A stretch of DNA of 45,086 nucleotides from Thomasclavelia spiroformis (GTDB lineage Bacteria > Bacillota_I > Bacilli_A > Erysipelotrichales > Coprobacillaceae): NCBI GenBank assembly GCA_018369555.1, contig JAGZCC010000012.1:1-45086 (forward strand), read 5' to 3'. A program made the translations under genes and the position numbers. Below are positions 19,087 to 29,009 of the stretch, one piece after another. The notes beneath the pieces were generated by a model. It did not search any database. It was not told the DNA's origin and saw only the letters and a program-made list of their open reading frames with translations. Positions within the stretch are counted from its first letter, which is position 1; every line of letters begins with the position of its first letter.

Positions 19087-20838
19087 CTACGCTACAGATT
19101 TAATTGCTTCATCGATATCATAATAATATGTATCCAACTTATCAATATTATCATTAGGGATATCATATTTCATTTTAATAACTTGATCAAAAATACCCGT
19201 ATCCATAATTCTTCTTACAACTTTACCTTGATTAACTGCTTCTTTACAACGTTTATTTAAATATAAAATAACTTCCATCATCTTTAATTGTTTTTCCATT
19301 GGAACATATGTATCATCTTTATGGAAAGCATTTTGCTGTAAATAACCAACTCGAATAACTTTAGCAATTTCAATAATTAATTTTTGATCTTCAGGTAGCA
19401 CATCAGGTCCCATCAATTGCACAATTTCATTTAATTTAGCCTCTTCAGCTAAAATATAAGCAATTTCTTGACGATCACTGACAAATTTAGACCCAACATT
19501 TTTAGTATACCATTTTTCAAGATCGTAAACATAATCACTATAACTTTGAGTCCAATTTATCGCAAAATAATGTCGTGCATAAGCTAATGCTTTATCTAAC
19601 GCCCAAAAACAGCGAACAAAACGTTTTGTATTTTGAGTAACTGGTTCTGAAAAATCAGCCCCTTGAGGAGATACCGCACCAATAATTGATACCGAACCCT
19701 CTTTACCATTTAATGTTTCCATGTATCCTGCACGTTCATAGAATTGTGATAAACGAGATGGTAAATATGCAGGGAAACCTTCTTCAGCCGGCATTTCTTC
19801 CAAACGTCCTGAAATCTCACGTAATGCTTCTGCCCATCTTGAAGTCGAATCTGCCATAATTGCAACATGATAACCCATATCACGATAATATTCAGCTAAA
19901 GTAATTCCTGTATAAATACTAGCTTCACGAGCAGCAACAGGCATATTTGAAGTATTTGCAATCAATACTGTTCTATCAGTTAATGGTTTACCACTTTTAG
20001 GGTCAATCAATTCACTAAATTCTTCTAGAACTTGTGTCATTTCATTTCCACGTTCACCACAACCAACATAGACAATAATATCAGCATCACACCATTTTGC
20101 AATTTGATGCTGAGTCATTGTTTTTCCAGTTCCAAATCCACCTGGGATAGCTGCAGTTCCCCCTTTAGCAATTGGGAATAATGTATCTATAACCCTTTGA
20201 CCTGTCACTAAAGGAATTGAAATCGGTAAACGATTAGATACTGGTCGTGCTTGTTTAATAGGCCATTTTTGACATAAAGTACAATCAATAATTTTTCCAT
20301 TTTCATCTTCGATTTTCATAACAATATCATTGATTGTATACTCGCCATCATTAACAACATCTACAACTTTACCTTTAATTAAAGGGCTAACCATACATTT
20401 ATGAATAATTAAATCAGTTTCTGGAGTAGTTGCATAAATGTCGCCACCTTTGACTTCATCTCCTACTTTAACACACATCGTTACATTCCATTTTTTATTT
20501 ATATCTAAAGAATCGACACTACTTCCAGCATGAATAAATGCTCCTGATTCTTTTTCAAGCGCTTTTAAAGGACGTTCAATCCCATCAAAAATATTTCTTA
20601 AAATTCCTGGGCCCAACGTTGCACAAATTGGTGATCCAGTTGAAACAACTGGTTCACCAGGTTTAAGACCTGTAGTAGTTTCATAAACTTGGATAGTAGT
20701 AAATTCTTTAGAAATAGAAATTACTTCTCCCATTAATGAAGCATTACCTACATATACCATTTCCAACATTGAAAAAGATACAGTATCTTTTACTTTTACA
20801 ACAGGTCCATTAATTGAATAAATTACATTATTGCTCAT
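19087..20838 (-). CDS. V-type ATP synthase subunit A (catalytic)
   Basis: A 583-residue catalytic subunit that hydrolyses or makes ATP. It has the A-type inserted domain, Walker A GGFGTGKT (233-240), the arginine-finger region, and hallmark motifs YVGCGERGNEM, MADSTSRWAEALREISGRLEEMP and GSVSIIGAVSPQGADFSEPV. RBS AGGGGGT precedes the ATG. It sits between E and B in the operon. No missing key residue is evident. Confidence 0.97.
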   Translation of the reverse strand: MSNNVIYSINGPVVKVKDTVSFSMLEMVYVGNASLMGEVISISKEFTTIQVYETTTGLKPGEPVVSTGSPICATLGPGILRNIFDGIERPLKALEKESGAFIHAGSSVDSLDINKKWNVTMCVKVGDEVKGGDIYATTPETDLIIHKCMVSPLIKGKVVDVVNDGEYTINDIVMKIEDENGKIIDCTLCQKWPIKQARPVSNRLPISIPLVTGQRVIDTLFPIAKGGTAAIPGGFGTGKTMTQHQIAKWCDADIIVYVGCGERGNEMTQVLEEFSELIDPKSGKPLTDRTVLIANTSNMPVAAREASIYTGITLAEYYRDMGYHVAIMADSTSRWAEALREISGRLEEMPAEEGFPAYLPSRLSQFYERAGYMETLNGKEGSVSIIGAVSPQGADFSEPVTQNTKRFVRCFWALDKALAYARHYFAINWTQSYSDYVYDLEKWYTKNVGSKFVSDRQEIAYILAEEAKLNEIVQLMGPDVLPEDQKLIIEIAKVIRVGYLQQNAFHKDDTYVPMEKQLKMMEVILYLNKRCKEAVNQGKVVRRIMDTGIFDQVIKMKYDIPNDNIDKLDTYYYDIDEAIKSVA

Positions 20839-20853
20839 ATATTAACCCCCTGT

Positions 20854-21450
20854 CTATTTAATCATTAATCCAGATGTTTTATAAAACCATTCTTTTTGAT
20901 TTTCTAAAGCAGTTTCTAGTGACTCATCAATAACTACATTAGTTGCTTTATTTTCAATAATAAAACCACCAATCTTTATTTCATCACTTACTTCAACTGT
21001 CAAATCAATCCCATAAACTTTAACTAAATCATCAGCATATTTTGTATCATTTTGTCTAATTTTAAGAATTGAATTACTCATTTGATACAGACTACTAATC
21101 TTTTCCATATGTTTAATAAGATATGTTTTATAGTCATCACCATTTACAAATTCAGTTAATCTATTTTTAGCCTCTTTAAATATCTTTGCAACATAACCTT
21201 CTCTTGTTTCAACTAATTTCTTAGTCGTTTCTTCTTGAGATAAAGAAGCTTCTACACTAGCATTAGAAGATATTTCTGCTAATTCTTTAGCTAATAAAGC
21301 ATCCGCATCCTTTTTCGCTTCATTTTTAATTTGTTCATAAGCTTCTATTTCAAGTTCTTTTGCTTCAGCTAAAATCTTCTCTTCTTCTAAATTAGCTAAT
21401 CTTTCAATCTCTTCCTTCATATAAAGAAATACTTGTTCTTTCTTTTCCAT
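20854..21450 (-). CDS. V-type ATP synthase subunit E
   Basis: A 198-residue peripheral stalk subunit with a charged N-terminal coiled coil (LEEEKILAEAKELEIEAYEQ) and a compact C-terminal alpha/beta domain with GGFIIENKATNVVIDESLET, the part that caps the A3B3 head. RBS AAAGGGAATG. It pairs with the small coiled-coil subunit encoded first in the operon (26567-26875). Confidence 0.9.
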   Translation of the reverse strand: MEKKEQVFLYMKEEIERLANLEEEKILAEAKELEIEAYEQIKNEAKKDADALLAKELAEISSNASVEASLSQEETTKKLVETREGYVAKIFKEAKNRLTEFVNGDDYKTYLIKHMEKISSLYQMSNSILKIRQNDTKYADDLVKVYGIDLTVEVSDEIKIGGFIIENKATNVVIDESLETALENQKEWFYKTSGLMIK

Positions 21451-21462
21451 AGCATTCCCTTT

Positions 21463-21771
21463 CTACAACTTAACCCCTATTGCCTCAGAAACATATTTAT
21501 CAATAGTTTCACCAATTTTAGATTCACCATGACGATCAGGGATCTCTACTAGCAATGGTTTTTGTTGTTTTAGCTTAATTTCTGAAATAATATCGGGTGC
21601 AAGTTCAATTAATTTAGTAGTAATTAAAATAATTCCAATCGAATCATCTTTCAATTTTGTTTCCAATAACTCTAAAAATTCTCTTCTTTTATGAACTACT
21701 TGTCCTTCAATCCCTACTAATCTAAGCCCGATTTGGGTATCAACATTATCACTTATACAATAAAATCGCAT
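21463..21771 (-). CDS. V-type ATP synthase subunit F
   Basis: A 102-residue subunit F with a Rossmann-like fold that binds subunit D. I start it at ATG 21771, giving MRFYCISDNVDTQIGLRLVG, which matches the family's N-terminus; an in-frame GTG at 21780 would add three residues without better RBS. The RBS here is weak (GAAAG), so translation may depend on coupling to subunit K, which ends about 20 nt upstream. The C-terminal IPDRHG motif is typical. Confidence 0.92.
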   Translation of the reverse strand: MRFYCISDNVDTQIGLRLVGIEGQVVHKRREFLELLETKLKDDSIGIILITTKLIELAPDIISEIKLKQQKPLLVEIPDRHGESKIGETIDKYVSEAIGVKL

Positions 21772-21790
21772 AACGATCACATACTTTCAA

Positions 21791-22222
21791 TTAAATTTTA
21801 TTAATAATTAAGATTGAAATTAATAACCCATAAATTGCTACCCCTTCACCTAAGGCAACAAAAATCAAAGATTTACCAAAATTCTTTTCATTTTCAGAAA
21901 ATGCTCCAATTGCAGCTGGTGCAGCAGCAGCAACAGCAATCCCTGCTCCTAAAGCTGATAAACCAGTAGCTAATGCCGCAGCTAAAAAACCTAATCCTTG
22001 AGCAATAGTCCCTGTAATTACAGCTGCTTCTTGAGCATGAACACCATTAGTAGCAGCAGCTAAATATAATGCTAAACCTACTGCTCCAACAAATCCCGCA
22101 ATATGTGTCGCTAATCTAATTTTTGCGCTCTTAACACTTACATTTCCCTTAAACACTTTTACCAATGGTAATGATAATAAAATAACTAATACTGCTGGTA
22201 AAACAAATTCTAAAACTGTCAT
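21791..22222 (-). CDS. V-type ATP synthase subunit K (proteolipid)
   Basis: A 143-residue four-helix rotor-ring subunit. Helices are ~4-25, ~42-62, ~75-105 (LSALGAGIAVAAAAPAAIGAF) and ~118-142. The ion-binding glutamate lies in the last helix within ALGEGVAIYGLLI. The first hairpin keeps no second carboxylate and no PGTQG-type sodium motif, so each chain supplies one ion site. This cannot decide between proton and sodium. RBS GGAGGAAATT. Pairs functionally with subunit I. Confidence 0.93.
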   Translation of the reverse strand: MTVLEFVLPAVLVILLSLPLVKVFKGNVSVKSAKIRLATHIAGFVGAVGLALYLAAATNGVHAQEAAVITGTIAQGLGFLAAALATGLSALGAGIAVAAAAPAAIGAFSENEKNFGKSLIFVALGEGVAIYGLLISILIINKI

Positions 22223-22242
22223 AATAATTTCCTCCTAAACTT

Positions 22243-24135
22243 CTATCCTTCTTTTATACTTTTAAACGGTATTCCGTTTCCTTCATAATATCTACTAAAC
22301 ATCTCATAAAATTCTAGACGTAATACTTGGATTCCAACAATTAATCCTTCTAAGCACATTACAAACACATTACCAAAGATAATAACAATTATCTCACCTA
22401 CTCCACCAACCATTTCTGCAAGAGTATAGACCACAAGCATCATTCCAGCATGTGATAAAACAAATCCACCTACTCTTAAAAATGACATAGTATTAGTAAT
22501 GAATGATAACACTACTTCAAACAATTCAAAGAATCCTTCAACAAAAAACGCACCGAATCCATCTGGAAACATCTTTTCATCTTCTTCAAACTTTCTAATC
22601 AGTGGTTCTTTTAAGAAAATAAAAAACAATGGTAAAACAATTAAACAAATAACATATAGTCCGTTTACAAAATTCAATCCTAAAAACATATTAACCACTA
22701 AACCTAAAATAGAAACATAGAACAGCAATCCACAAATTCCATTTTGGCTCAAAACTGCTTCACCTATCTGCTTCTTCTTAAAATTCAAAAAAACATTAAA
22801 TGTCATAGAAATCACGATTAAAACAATTCCCAAACAAATTGCCGCAACCAATAATGTCATTGTATTATCAGGAGACATGGCATTAAACACTGGAATCAAA
22901 ATTTCTTCATTTCCAAATACCGAACCAAAAACAATCCCAAATAATGTACTTGATATTCCTAAACGAACACCAACTGCTCCTAACTGTAAGCCAAATTTTT
23001 TATAAGCAATCAAGCCGACTAAAGATAAAATTATCCCTTGGCCGACATCACCAAACATAATTCCAAATAATAAAGTATATGATAATGAAACTAATAAAGT
23101 TGGATCAGCATCATTATATTTAGGTACGCCATACATCTCAACAAACATTCTAAACGGTTTTGAAAACCAATTACTCTTAAGTAAAGTCGGCGGCGACAAA
23201 CGTACATCGCTATTGGCTGGTTTAACATCAACCACCACCCCATCAAGTGCTTCAAAATCTTCTTTAAATTTCTTTACACTTTTAGTTGGAACAAATCCAT
23301 TAACTGAAAGCTTATCACCAATTACAACTATATACTTTTGCATCACATACACATCATTTAAATGTTTAGCAACGGTATAAATCTTATTTAATTCATCTCG
23401 TTCATTTTCAAAAATCTTGACAATACGTTCATTTAATTTATTACTATGTTCCTTAGCCACATTTGCTTCTTCTTCAATTTCATTAATTGCCAGTTCTGGT
23501 GAACCATGAACAAAATACGGGATACGAATTCTTTCAAAATACAATGATGAAAAAATATTATCGACTTCTGGTGCATCACTAGGAGTTGTAATATACATAC
23601 ACCATGTATAATGACTATCATGTTCAAATTCTTTAAATATAAACGGCAATGACTCATAATAATCTAACTTTGAAATATTATTTACCGGTAATTTACCAAA
23701 TCTTATTTGAAGATATTTGCAGCTAAATAAATCATCAAAATTAACATCAATATCTGCCACATGACGTAATTGAATAATCGCTTCATGATTTTCAATAATC
23801 ATAGTATCCAATTGCTCTATTACAGCATGTATTCGTTCAACATCCAATAATAAATCATCTAAATATTCTTTTACTTTTAATACATTAATTTGATTATCTT
23901 CTACTTCAATTTCCTCTAATTTAAACTTATATTTATTTGCAGCATCATTTAAACGGACAAGAATTTCTTCATAAAGATTATCTTGATTATAGACACTAAG
24001 TCCCGTTACACTGTCAATAAACTTTGATGCCAATTCAGGATGAAAATCATCATGATTAAAAAGTTTTAACAGAACTTCATTATGATGATATTTATCAAAA
24101 TTAATACTAACTAAGTTTAATCTTGAAATAGCCAT
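22243..24135 (-). CDS. V-type ATP synthase subunit I (full-length stator a-subunit)
   Basis: A 630-residue subunit I with an N-terminal cytosolic half (~1-320, coiled coils, KYLQIRFGKLPV) and a C-terminal membrane half with about eight helices. The functional core is present: R554 in SFLRVGGFVLSHAG and the final helix GLIVGIQVLRLEFYEMFSRYY with a second arginine. These form the ion half-channels against the K ring. RBS AAAGGGGGGAT is strong. It is directly downstream of a shorter paralog (24148-25509) and probably is the only ion-conducting copy. Confidence 0.95.
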   Translation of the reverse strand: MAISRLNLVSINFDKYHHNEVLLKLFNHDDFHPELASKFIDSVTGLSVYNQDNLYEEILVRLNDAANKYKFKLEEIEVEDNQINVLKVKEYLDDLLLDVERIHAVIEQLDTMIIENHEAIIQLRHVADIDVNFDDLFSCKYLQIRFGKLPVNNISKLDYYESLPFIFKEFEHDSHYTWCMYITTPSDAPEVDNIFSSLYFERIRIPYFVHGSPELAINEIEEEANVAKEHSNKLNERIVKIFENERDELNKIYTVAKHLNDVYVMQKYIVVIGDKLSVNGFVPTKSVKKFKEDFEALDGVVVDVKPANSDVRLSPPTLLKSNWFSKPFRMFVEMYGVPKYNDADPTLLVSLSYTLLFGIMFGDVGQGIILSLVGLIAYKKFGLQLGAVGVRLGISSTLFGIVFGSVFGNEEILIPVFNAMSPDNTMTLLVAAICLGIVLIVISMTFNVFLNFKKKQIGEAVLSQNGICGLLFYVSILGLVVNMFLGLNFVNGLYVICLIVLPLFFIFLKEPLIRKFEEDEKMFPDGFGAFFVEGFFELFEVVLSFITNTMSFLRVGGFVLSHAGMMLVVYTLAEMVGGVGEIIVIIFGNVFVMCLEGLIVGIQVLRLEFYEMFSRYYEGNGIPFKSIKEG

Positions 24136-24147
24136 TTTATCCCCCCT

Positions 24148-25509
24148 TTATATATTAATAGATTTACGTAATATCTTTTTTACAATAATTAACACTACAA
24201 TTAAAACAACCCACAAACAAACACCGAATATCAAAGTATGCACAATATGCAACGGTAATGTAAATAATGGTCCATATAATTGAGTTTGGTAAAATAAAGT
24301 TCCATAAAACAAACCACCAATCAATATTGCAGTTCCTACACGTTTTAATATATTACCAAAATTATTAGGTTTTTTTACAGTAAATAATAGACCTAACAAA
24401 ATTGCTAATATTCCAACACCAATATCACCTACACACACTGCTCCAATTAACATTGAAATTATTGCAACCAGTGCGGTTGGATCGAAAGTATCACCAATAG
24501 CAGTACTTAAAATATTTTCAAACGGTTGAAATAACTTATTATTTTTTATTAATACTGGTGCAGTAATATTTTTATTTTCATAAATATTAACTGGTAATTC
24601 GATTACCCTAACACTATCAATATCACTAAACTTAGATTCTATTTCTTTAATATCAAAACTACTAAATGCATATATCGCTGCTTTTTGTGAAAAATCAACA
24701 ACATAACGACACTTATCATATAATCTTTTTAGATTATACAATCTTGTAAATACTTCTAATAATTTTTCACTATACTCATTTTTTATGTTTTCAATTTTTG
24801 TATCCATTTTTTTAATATACTGTTCCATTGCCACTGATTCTTCATTTAATTCATCAATCGCTTCACAAACTTTTCCATGAGCAAACTCAGGAATATTAAT
24901 TTGTTCAAAAGACATTGAAGAAAAGGCATTATCAATTTCAGAAATAGTATTTGTAAGTCCAGCATAAACAATCCATACATATTGTTTAGAACGATTTAAT
25001 TCCATAAAAATGAATTCATAATCACGATAATATTGAATTTTATTAAATTCTGCTACTGGTATTTTACCAAAACGACATGTGATATACTTAGTATTTTGAA
25101 TATCATCAACACTAATTTTAGAATCTTTAAGATTTTTTAATAAAACAATTGCTTCATCATTTTCATCTTTTTCTTTAATAATCCCTTCACGAACATTGAT
25201 AATATTATCAATGTTCCCATTAATTTCATCTATTAACTTATTTACTTCAAATAAATTAATTTCCTTAAATTCATTATCTTTAACTCGAGTATCCAAACCT
25301 AATCGATTAAAAATATGATAAATATTATCAAGCGGTTCATTATATGGATTAACTTCATCCATGATTGATACCCCTTTAACATTATGTGTTATCTTTTTTG
25401 AATCTTGCGGAAACATCTCATCTTGATATTCAGTCATCTTAATTAACATCTTTATCAAATCTTTTTGTTCAAAGGAAATATTAAAGAAATGTGTTTTAAT
25501 AATAGCCAC
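24148..25509 (-). CDS. Second, short V-ATPase subunit I paralog lacking the C-terminal membrane half
   Basis: A 453-residue paralog of the adjacent subunit I. The N-terminal half aligns well (KYITCRFGKIPVAEFNKIQYY against KYLQIRFGKLPVNNISKLDYY; DNAFSSMSFEQINIPEFAHG against DNIFSSLYFERIRIPYFVHG). The membrane part has only about four helices (FDPTALVAIISMLIGAVCVGD and on) and ends in a basic tail before the helices that carry the essential arginines. It starts with GTG at 25509, with AGGAGG 9 nt upstream. The reading frame is clean and its RBS is good, so it looks maintained rather than decayed. A regulatory or structural stator role is inference. Confidence 0.88.
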   Translation of the reverse strand: MAIIKTHFFNISFEQKDLIKMLIKMTEYQDEMFPQDSKKITHNVKGVSIMDEVNPYNEPLDNIYHIFNRLGLDTRVKDNEFKEINLFEVNKLIDEINGNIDNIINVREGIIKEKDENDEAIVLLKNLKDSKISVDDIQNTKYITCRFGKIPVAEFNKIQYYRDYEFIFMELNRSKQYVWIVYAGLTNTISEIDNAFSSMSFEQINIPEFAHGKVCEAIDELNEESVAMEQYIKKMDTKIENIKNEYSEKLLEVFTRLYNLKRLYDKCRYVVDFSQKAAIYAFSSFDIKEIESKFSDIDSVRVIELPVNIYENKNITAPVLIKNNKLFQPFENILSTAIGDTFDPTALVAIISMLIGAVCVGDIGVGILAILLGLLFTVKKPNNFGNILKRVGTAILIGGLFYGTLFYQTQLYGPLFTLPLHIVHTLIFGVCLWVVLIVVLIIVKKILRKSINI

Positions 25510-25522
25510 TCAACAATCCCTC

Positions 25523-26554
25523 CTATGCAAAGATTAGCATCTCTTCAATACTCGATGCATCTCTTTTATACCGTATTCCTTCGATAATATGTTTCAAATT
25601 ATCGACTTCTACTTTTTGTAAAGTTGAATAAGTTAAATATACTAATGGTGCATTACTAGAAAAACGCATATATCGTTTAGCAATATTATATTTAATTTCT
25701 TCAACATAATATTCAATATAAGTATAGTCTTTATCTCCAATATATAACCTATATTTAGAATCAGCTAATAATTCCAATACTTCCTCACCGCTACGCGCTT
25801 CAATTAACGAATCTAACATTACTTTAGACATTCGGCAATGTTCTAGATATAAAGACTTCTTAATTGTTTCATTTGATTCTTTAAAATACTTTTTAAAACG
25901 ATAAATTTTAGTAATATTAGCTAATTCAATTGATGTAGATAAAATTTCCATCAATTCCTTTTGTTTATTGCCTTTAAAATTACTTTTAATCGAATTGACA
26001 TACATATCATAATATAAAGATTTTAATTGAAGTTCTAATAAATTAATATCTATTGGCGCTGTAAAATCAAAATCAGATAATATCTTACAGTACCTAGTAT
26101 TCTTTAAATATATAACTAAATCCTTATAATTATCAACATTTACCAATCCATAAATATTAAAACTAAGTTTATTTGCTAAATAATCAGGAATCTCTAACGA
26201 AAAACTTGCTTGATCTTTTTCTTTAATACTAACAACTTTATCAACAATCAACTGAACTTCAATTCCAATAACTTCTTGGTTATAAAAATCCTGATTCTTT
26301 TTTGGTGCATATTTCATCAATCTAGCACAGCGCTCAAAATATTCTTTATTTAAAGCAGCTTCTAACTGTCGACGACGAACATTTCTAACATTGACGTCTT
26401 TCAATACATCACTATACTTTGTTTGCGATTTTAAATAAGTTACCATCTCACCAAGTGTTTGTTTTCTACACAAATCACTATAATTTTCTTCATTAAGACG
26501 ATATCCATACATCGCTTTAGCCTTTGCACATAGTGCATTTGACGACAAAGCCAT
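25523..26554 (-). CDS. V-type ATP synthase subunit C
   Basis: A 343-residue all-helical subunit (C/d type), the socket that joins the central shaft to the K ring. It opens ALCAKAKAMYGYRLNEENY, as usual for the family, and has the repeated helical-bundle pattern with conserved YL and Y/F residues (ITKIYRFKKYF). RBS AAGGTGAATGT. It follows the small stalk subunit by 12 nt. Confidence 0.93.
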   Translation of the reverse strand: MALSSNALCAKAKAMYGYRLNEENYSDLCRKQTLGEMVTYLKSQTKYSDVLKDVNVRNVRRRQLEAALNKEYFERCARLMKYAPKKNQDFYNQEVIGIEVQLIVDKVVSIKEKDQASFSLEIPDYLANKLSFNIYGLVNVDNYKDLVIYLKNTRYCKILSDFDFTAPIDINLLELQLKSLYYDMYVNSIKSNFKGNKQKELMEILSTSIELANITKIYRFKKYFKESNETIKKSLYLEHCRMSKVMLDSLIEARSGEEVLELLADSKYRLYIGDKDYTYIEYYVEEIKYNIAKRYMRFSSNAPLVYLTYSTLQKVEVDNLKHIIEGIRYKRDASSIEEMLIFA

Positions 26555-26566
26555 ACATTCACCTTC

Positions 26567-26875
26567 TTACTTTAAACATCTTTCAACAATTTCATTTACC
26601 CATTTATCTTTATTTGAATCATAAAGATTTTCTAGGTTATTTAAAACATTTGTAAATTCTTGATCTAATTGCTTTGCATTTTCTTGACTCTTATTTACTA
26701 ACTCATTTTTATAATCTTTGATTTTTTGATTTTGTTTCAAAACAAAATCGTCATAAATCTCTTTTCTTTTTTCATTCATATTAGTTTGAGCATCAAGTTT
26801 TTTAGCTTTTGCCTTTTCAACTCGTTCGACGCATTTGCAATCAATTTCTACTAATCTTTGAATAACATCATCCAT
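26567..26875 (-). CDS. V-type ATP synthase small coiled-coil stalk subunit (G/H type)
   Basis: A 102-residue, almost wholly helical charged protein (VERVEKAKAKKLDAQTNMN; KNELVNKSQENAKQLDQEF) at the head of the V-ATPase operon. Size, position and composition match the peripheral stalk partner of subunit E (NtpF in Enterococcus; called G or H elsewhere). Sequence conservation in this family is weak, so the call leans on context. RBS AAAGGGGGC. Confidence 0.85.
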   Translation of the reverse strand: MDDVIQRLVEIDCKCVERVEKAKAKKLDAQTNMNEKRKEIYDDFVLKQNQKIKDYKNELVNKSQENAKQLDQEFTNVLNNLENLYDSNKDKWVNEIVERCLK

Positions 26876-26899
26876 AGTATGCCCCCTTTGCCTGAGATA

Positions 26900-26927
26900 A
26901 GTATACGCCTATATTTTAAAAATGCAA
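26900..26927 (-). promoter_or_regulatory. Promoter of the V-ATPase operon
   Basis: Minus strand: -35 TTGCAT (26922-26927) and -10 TATACT (26900-26905) with a 16-bp spacer, 25 nt upstream of the first start codon. No other promoter-like element is seen between the ten closely spaced genes, so one transcript of about 9.9 kb is likely. Confidence 0.75.
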
Positions 26928-27187
26928 TGAAATTAATCTATTATTTTTAAAAAAATCAATTTTCCATGTAACCCTTAAAAACACATAAAGTTTACAAGAT
27001 TTTAAAGTTATTTATACAGATATTATTGTTGTATTTTAAACATTTAGTATAAATACTTGAGAATATCGATAAAAATCTAAATTCTTATATTTATAAATAT
27101 AAAATTTTATTTATTTTTACATCACCTTAATGAAATAAAAATATTATTAAATTATATTTTATTTGGATAACTTTTTTTCTAATATGA
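26928..27187. other. AT-rich intergenic spacer, no gene seen
   Basis: Between the divergent V-ATPase and pepP units. I find no ORF with an RBS, no terminator-like hairpin and no recognisable riboswitch. A weak plus-strand promoter for pepP (TTGAGA at 27188-27193, 17 bp, TAAAGT at 27211-27216) lies just downstream. Confidence 0.5.
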
Positions 27188-27237
27188 TTGAGACAAATAA
27201 TCAATTATGCTAAAGTAATACTAATGAGGTGACAAGA

Positions 27238-28983
27238 ATGATAAAAGAAAATATAAAAAAATTACAAAGTTTAATGAAAGAGAAAAAAATCGATATTTAT
27301 ATTGTTCCTACAAGTGATTTTCATCAAAGTGAATACGTTGGTGAATACTTTAAAGGTCGTAAATTTTTATCAGGATTTACAGGTTCAGCAGGTACTTTAG
27401 TTGTAACTCTTGATAATGCTTATCTATGGACTGATGGACGCTATTTTATTCAGGCACAGCAACAATTAGAAGGCAGTGATATTATCTTAATGAAAATGGC
27501 AATGCCTAATGTTCCTACGATCAAAGAATTTCTTGATCAAAATACTGATAAAACCGTAGGTTTCGATGGACGTGTGATGTCATATAAAGATGTTTGTCAA
27601 TATAAAAATAAATTAATTACTAATGTAGATTTAGTTGATGAAATTTGGCACGATCGTCCAAGCATTTCTCATCAACCAGCTTATTTATATGATGAAAAAT
27701 ATTGTGGTGAATCACGAGTTTCTAAATTAAAACGAATTCGTGAAGCAATGAATGACTGTAATTATCATATCATTACTAGCCTAGATGATATTGCCTGGTT
27801 ATTTAATATTCGCGGTAATGATGTTGCATGTAATCCTGTAGTATTGGCATATTCATTAATTAGTAAAAATGATGCTACTTTATATGTTCTCGATAATGTA
27901 ATTGATAAAAAAATGCAAGATGTTTTAAAAAAAGACGGAATTATTGTTAAAGCATACAATGATATTTATGAAGATGTAAAATCATTACAAGGCAAAGTAT
28001 TATTAGATGATTTACTTGTTAATTATCAAATCTGCAGTAATCTAAATTGTCAAATTGTAAAAATGACTAATCCAACCCAATACTTTAAAGCAATTAAAAA
28101 TGAAACAGAAATAAAAGCAACCAAAAATGCACATTTAAAAGATGGTGTTGCAATGACTAAATTTATGTATTGGTTAAAAACTAATGTTGGAAAAATTGAT
28201 CTAGATGAAGTTATTATTAGCGATAAATTAGAAGAATATAGAAAAGAACAGGCTGATTTCTACGATCTAAGTTTCGATACAATTTGTGGATATAAAGAAA
28301 ATGCTGCTTTAATGCATTATAAAGCACTACCAGAAAAATGTGCTAAAGTTATTGATGAAGGAATGTTACTAATTGATTCTGGAGGACAATATATCGATGG
28401 AACAATTGATACAACAAGAACTTTTGTTCTAGGTAAGCTTACTGAAGTTGAAAAACATGATTTTACCGTTGCTTTAAAAGCTCTGCTACGTTTACAAGCT
28501 GCACACTTTGCGGCAGGAACAACTGGTCCAAATTTAGATATTTTAGCTCGTGGAATTGTTTATGAATATAATTTAGATTATCGTTGCGGTACTGGCCATG
28601 GTGTAGGTCATTTCTTAAACGTTCATGAAGGTCCTAATGGTTTTAGACCTAAAGACCGTCCTGGAAGTGCACCAATGTGTGCTTTTGAACCAGGAATGAT
28701 CACTACTAATGAACCAGGTATTTATATTGAAGGCAGCCATGGAGTTCGCCATGAAAATGAAATGTTATGCGTTGAAGTAACAAATAATGAATACGGACAA
28801 TTCTTAAAATTTGAACCAATTACATACGTACCTTTTGATTTAGATGGTTTAGATCTTACATTATTATCTAATCACGAAATAAAACAAATTAATGAATATC
28901 AACAATTTGTTTATGATAAAATTTCTTTATACTTAACCAATGAAGAAAAAGCATGGTTACAAGATAATTTATTAATAAAATAA
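27238..28983 (+). CDS. pepP: Aminopeptidase P family protein (Xaa-Pro aminopeptidase)
   Basis: A 581-residue cytosolic metallopeptidase that removes an N-terminal residue preceding proline. I choose ATG at 27238, since AGGTGACAAG is its RBS; the in-frame GTG at 27229 lies in that RBS. It has the long three-domain form: two creatinase-like N-terminal domains (~1-320, with WTDGRYFIQAQQQL) and the pita-bread domain. Metal ligands are visible: D380 in LLIDSGG and D391 in TIDTTRTF (11 apart as in E. coli AMPP), H in GTGHGVGHFLN, and E in TNEPGIY and HENEML. It stands alone, closed by a strong terminator. Confidence 0.95.
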   Translation: MIKENIKKLQSLMKEKKIDIYIVPTSDFHQSEYVGEYFKGRKFLSGFTGSAGTLVVTLDNAYLWTDGRYFIQAQQQLEGSDIILMKMAMPNVPTIKEFLDQNTDKTVGFDGRVMSYKDVCQYKNKLITNVDLVDEIWHDRPSISHQPAYLYDEKYCGESRVSKLKRIREAMNDCNYHIITSLDDIAWLFNIRGNDVACNPVVLAYSLISKNDATLYVLDNVIDKKMQDVLKKDGIIVKAYNDIYEDVKSLQGKVLLDDLLVNYQICSNLNCQIVKMTNPTQYFKAIKNETEIKATKNAHLKDGVAMTKFMYWLKTNVGKIDLDEVIISDKLEEYRKEQADFYDLSFDTICGYKENAALMHYKALPEKCAKVIDEGMLLIDSGGQYIDGTIDTTRTFVLGKLTEVEKHDFTVALKALLRLQAAHFAAGTTGPNLDILARGIVYEYNLDYRCGTGHGVGHFLNVHEGPNGFRPKDRPGSAPMCAFEPGMITTNEPGIYIEGSHGVRHENEMLCVEVTNNEYGQFLKFEPITYVPFDLDGLDLTLLSNHEIKQINEYQQFVYDKISLYLTNEEKAWLQDNLLIK

Positions 28984-28984
28984 C

Positions 28985-29009
28985 AAAAAGGAAGCTTTGC
29001 TTCCTTTTT
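28985..29009. terminator. Terminator after pepP, also reads against nrdG
   Basis: AAAAAGGAAGC-TTT-GCTTCCTTTTT, a perfect 11-bp stem with tracts on both sides. It begins 2 nt after the pepP stop and ends at the extended nrdG stop, so it can serve both converging genes. Confidence 0.92.

Noticed and set aside
17634..20838. Possibility that the A and B genes encode a sodium-transporting F1-type or flagellar ATPase
   Set aside because: The A-type insertion, the D/E/F/K/I/C neighbours and subunit order make a V/A-type ATPase certain; ion choice remains open.
26928..27187. Search for a riboswitch or T-box in the larger gaps
   Set aside because: No T-box motif, no conserved riboswitch core and no leader terminator were found here or upstream of asnB, aroD or nrdD.
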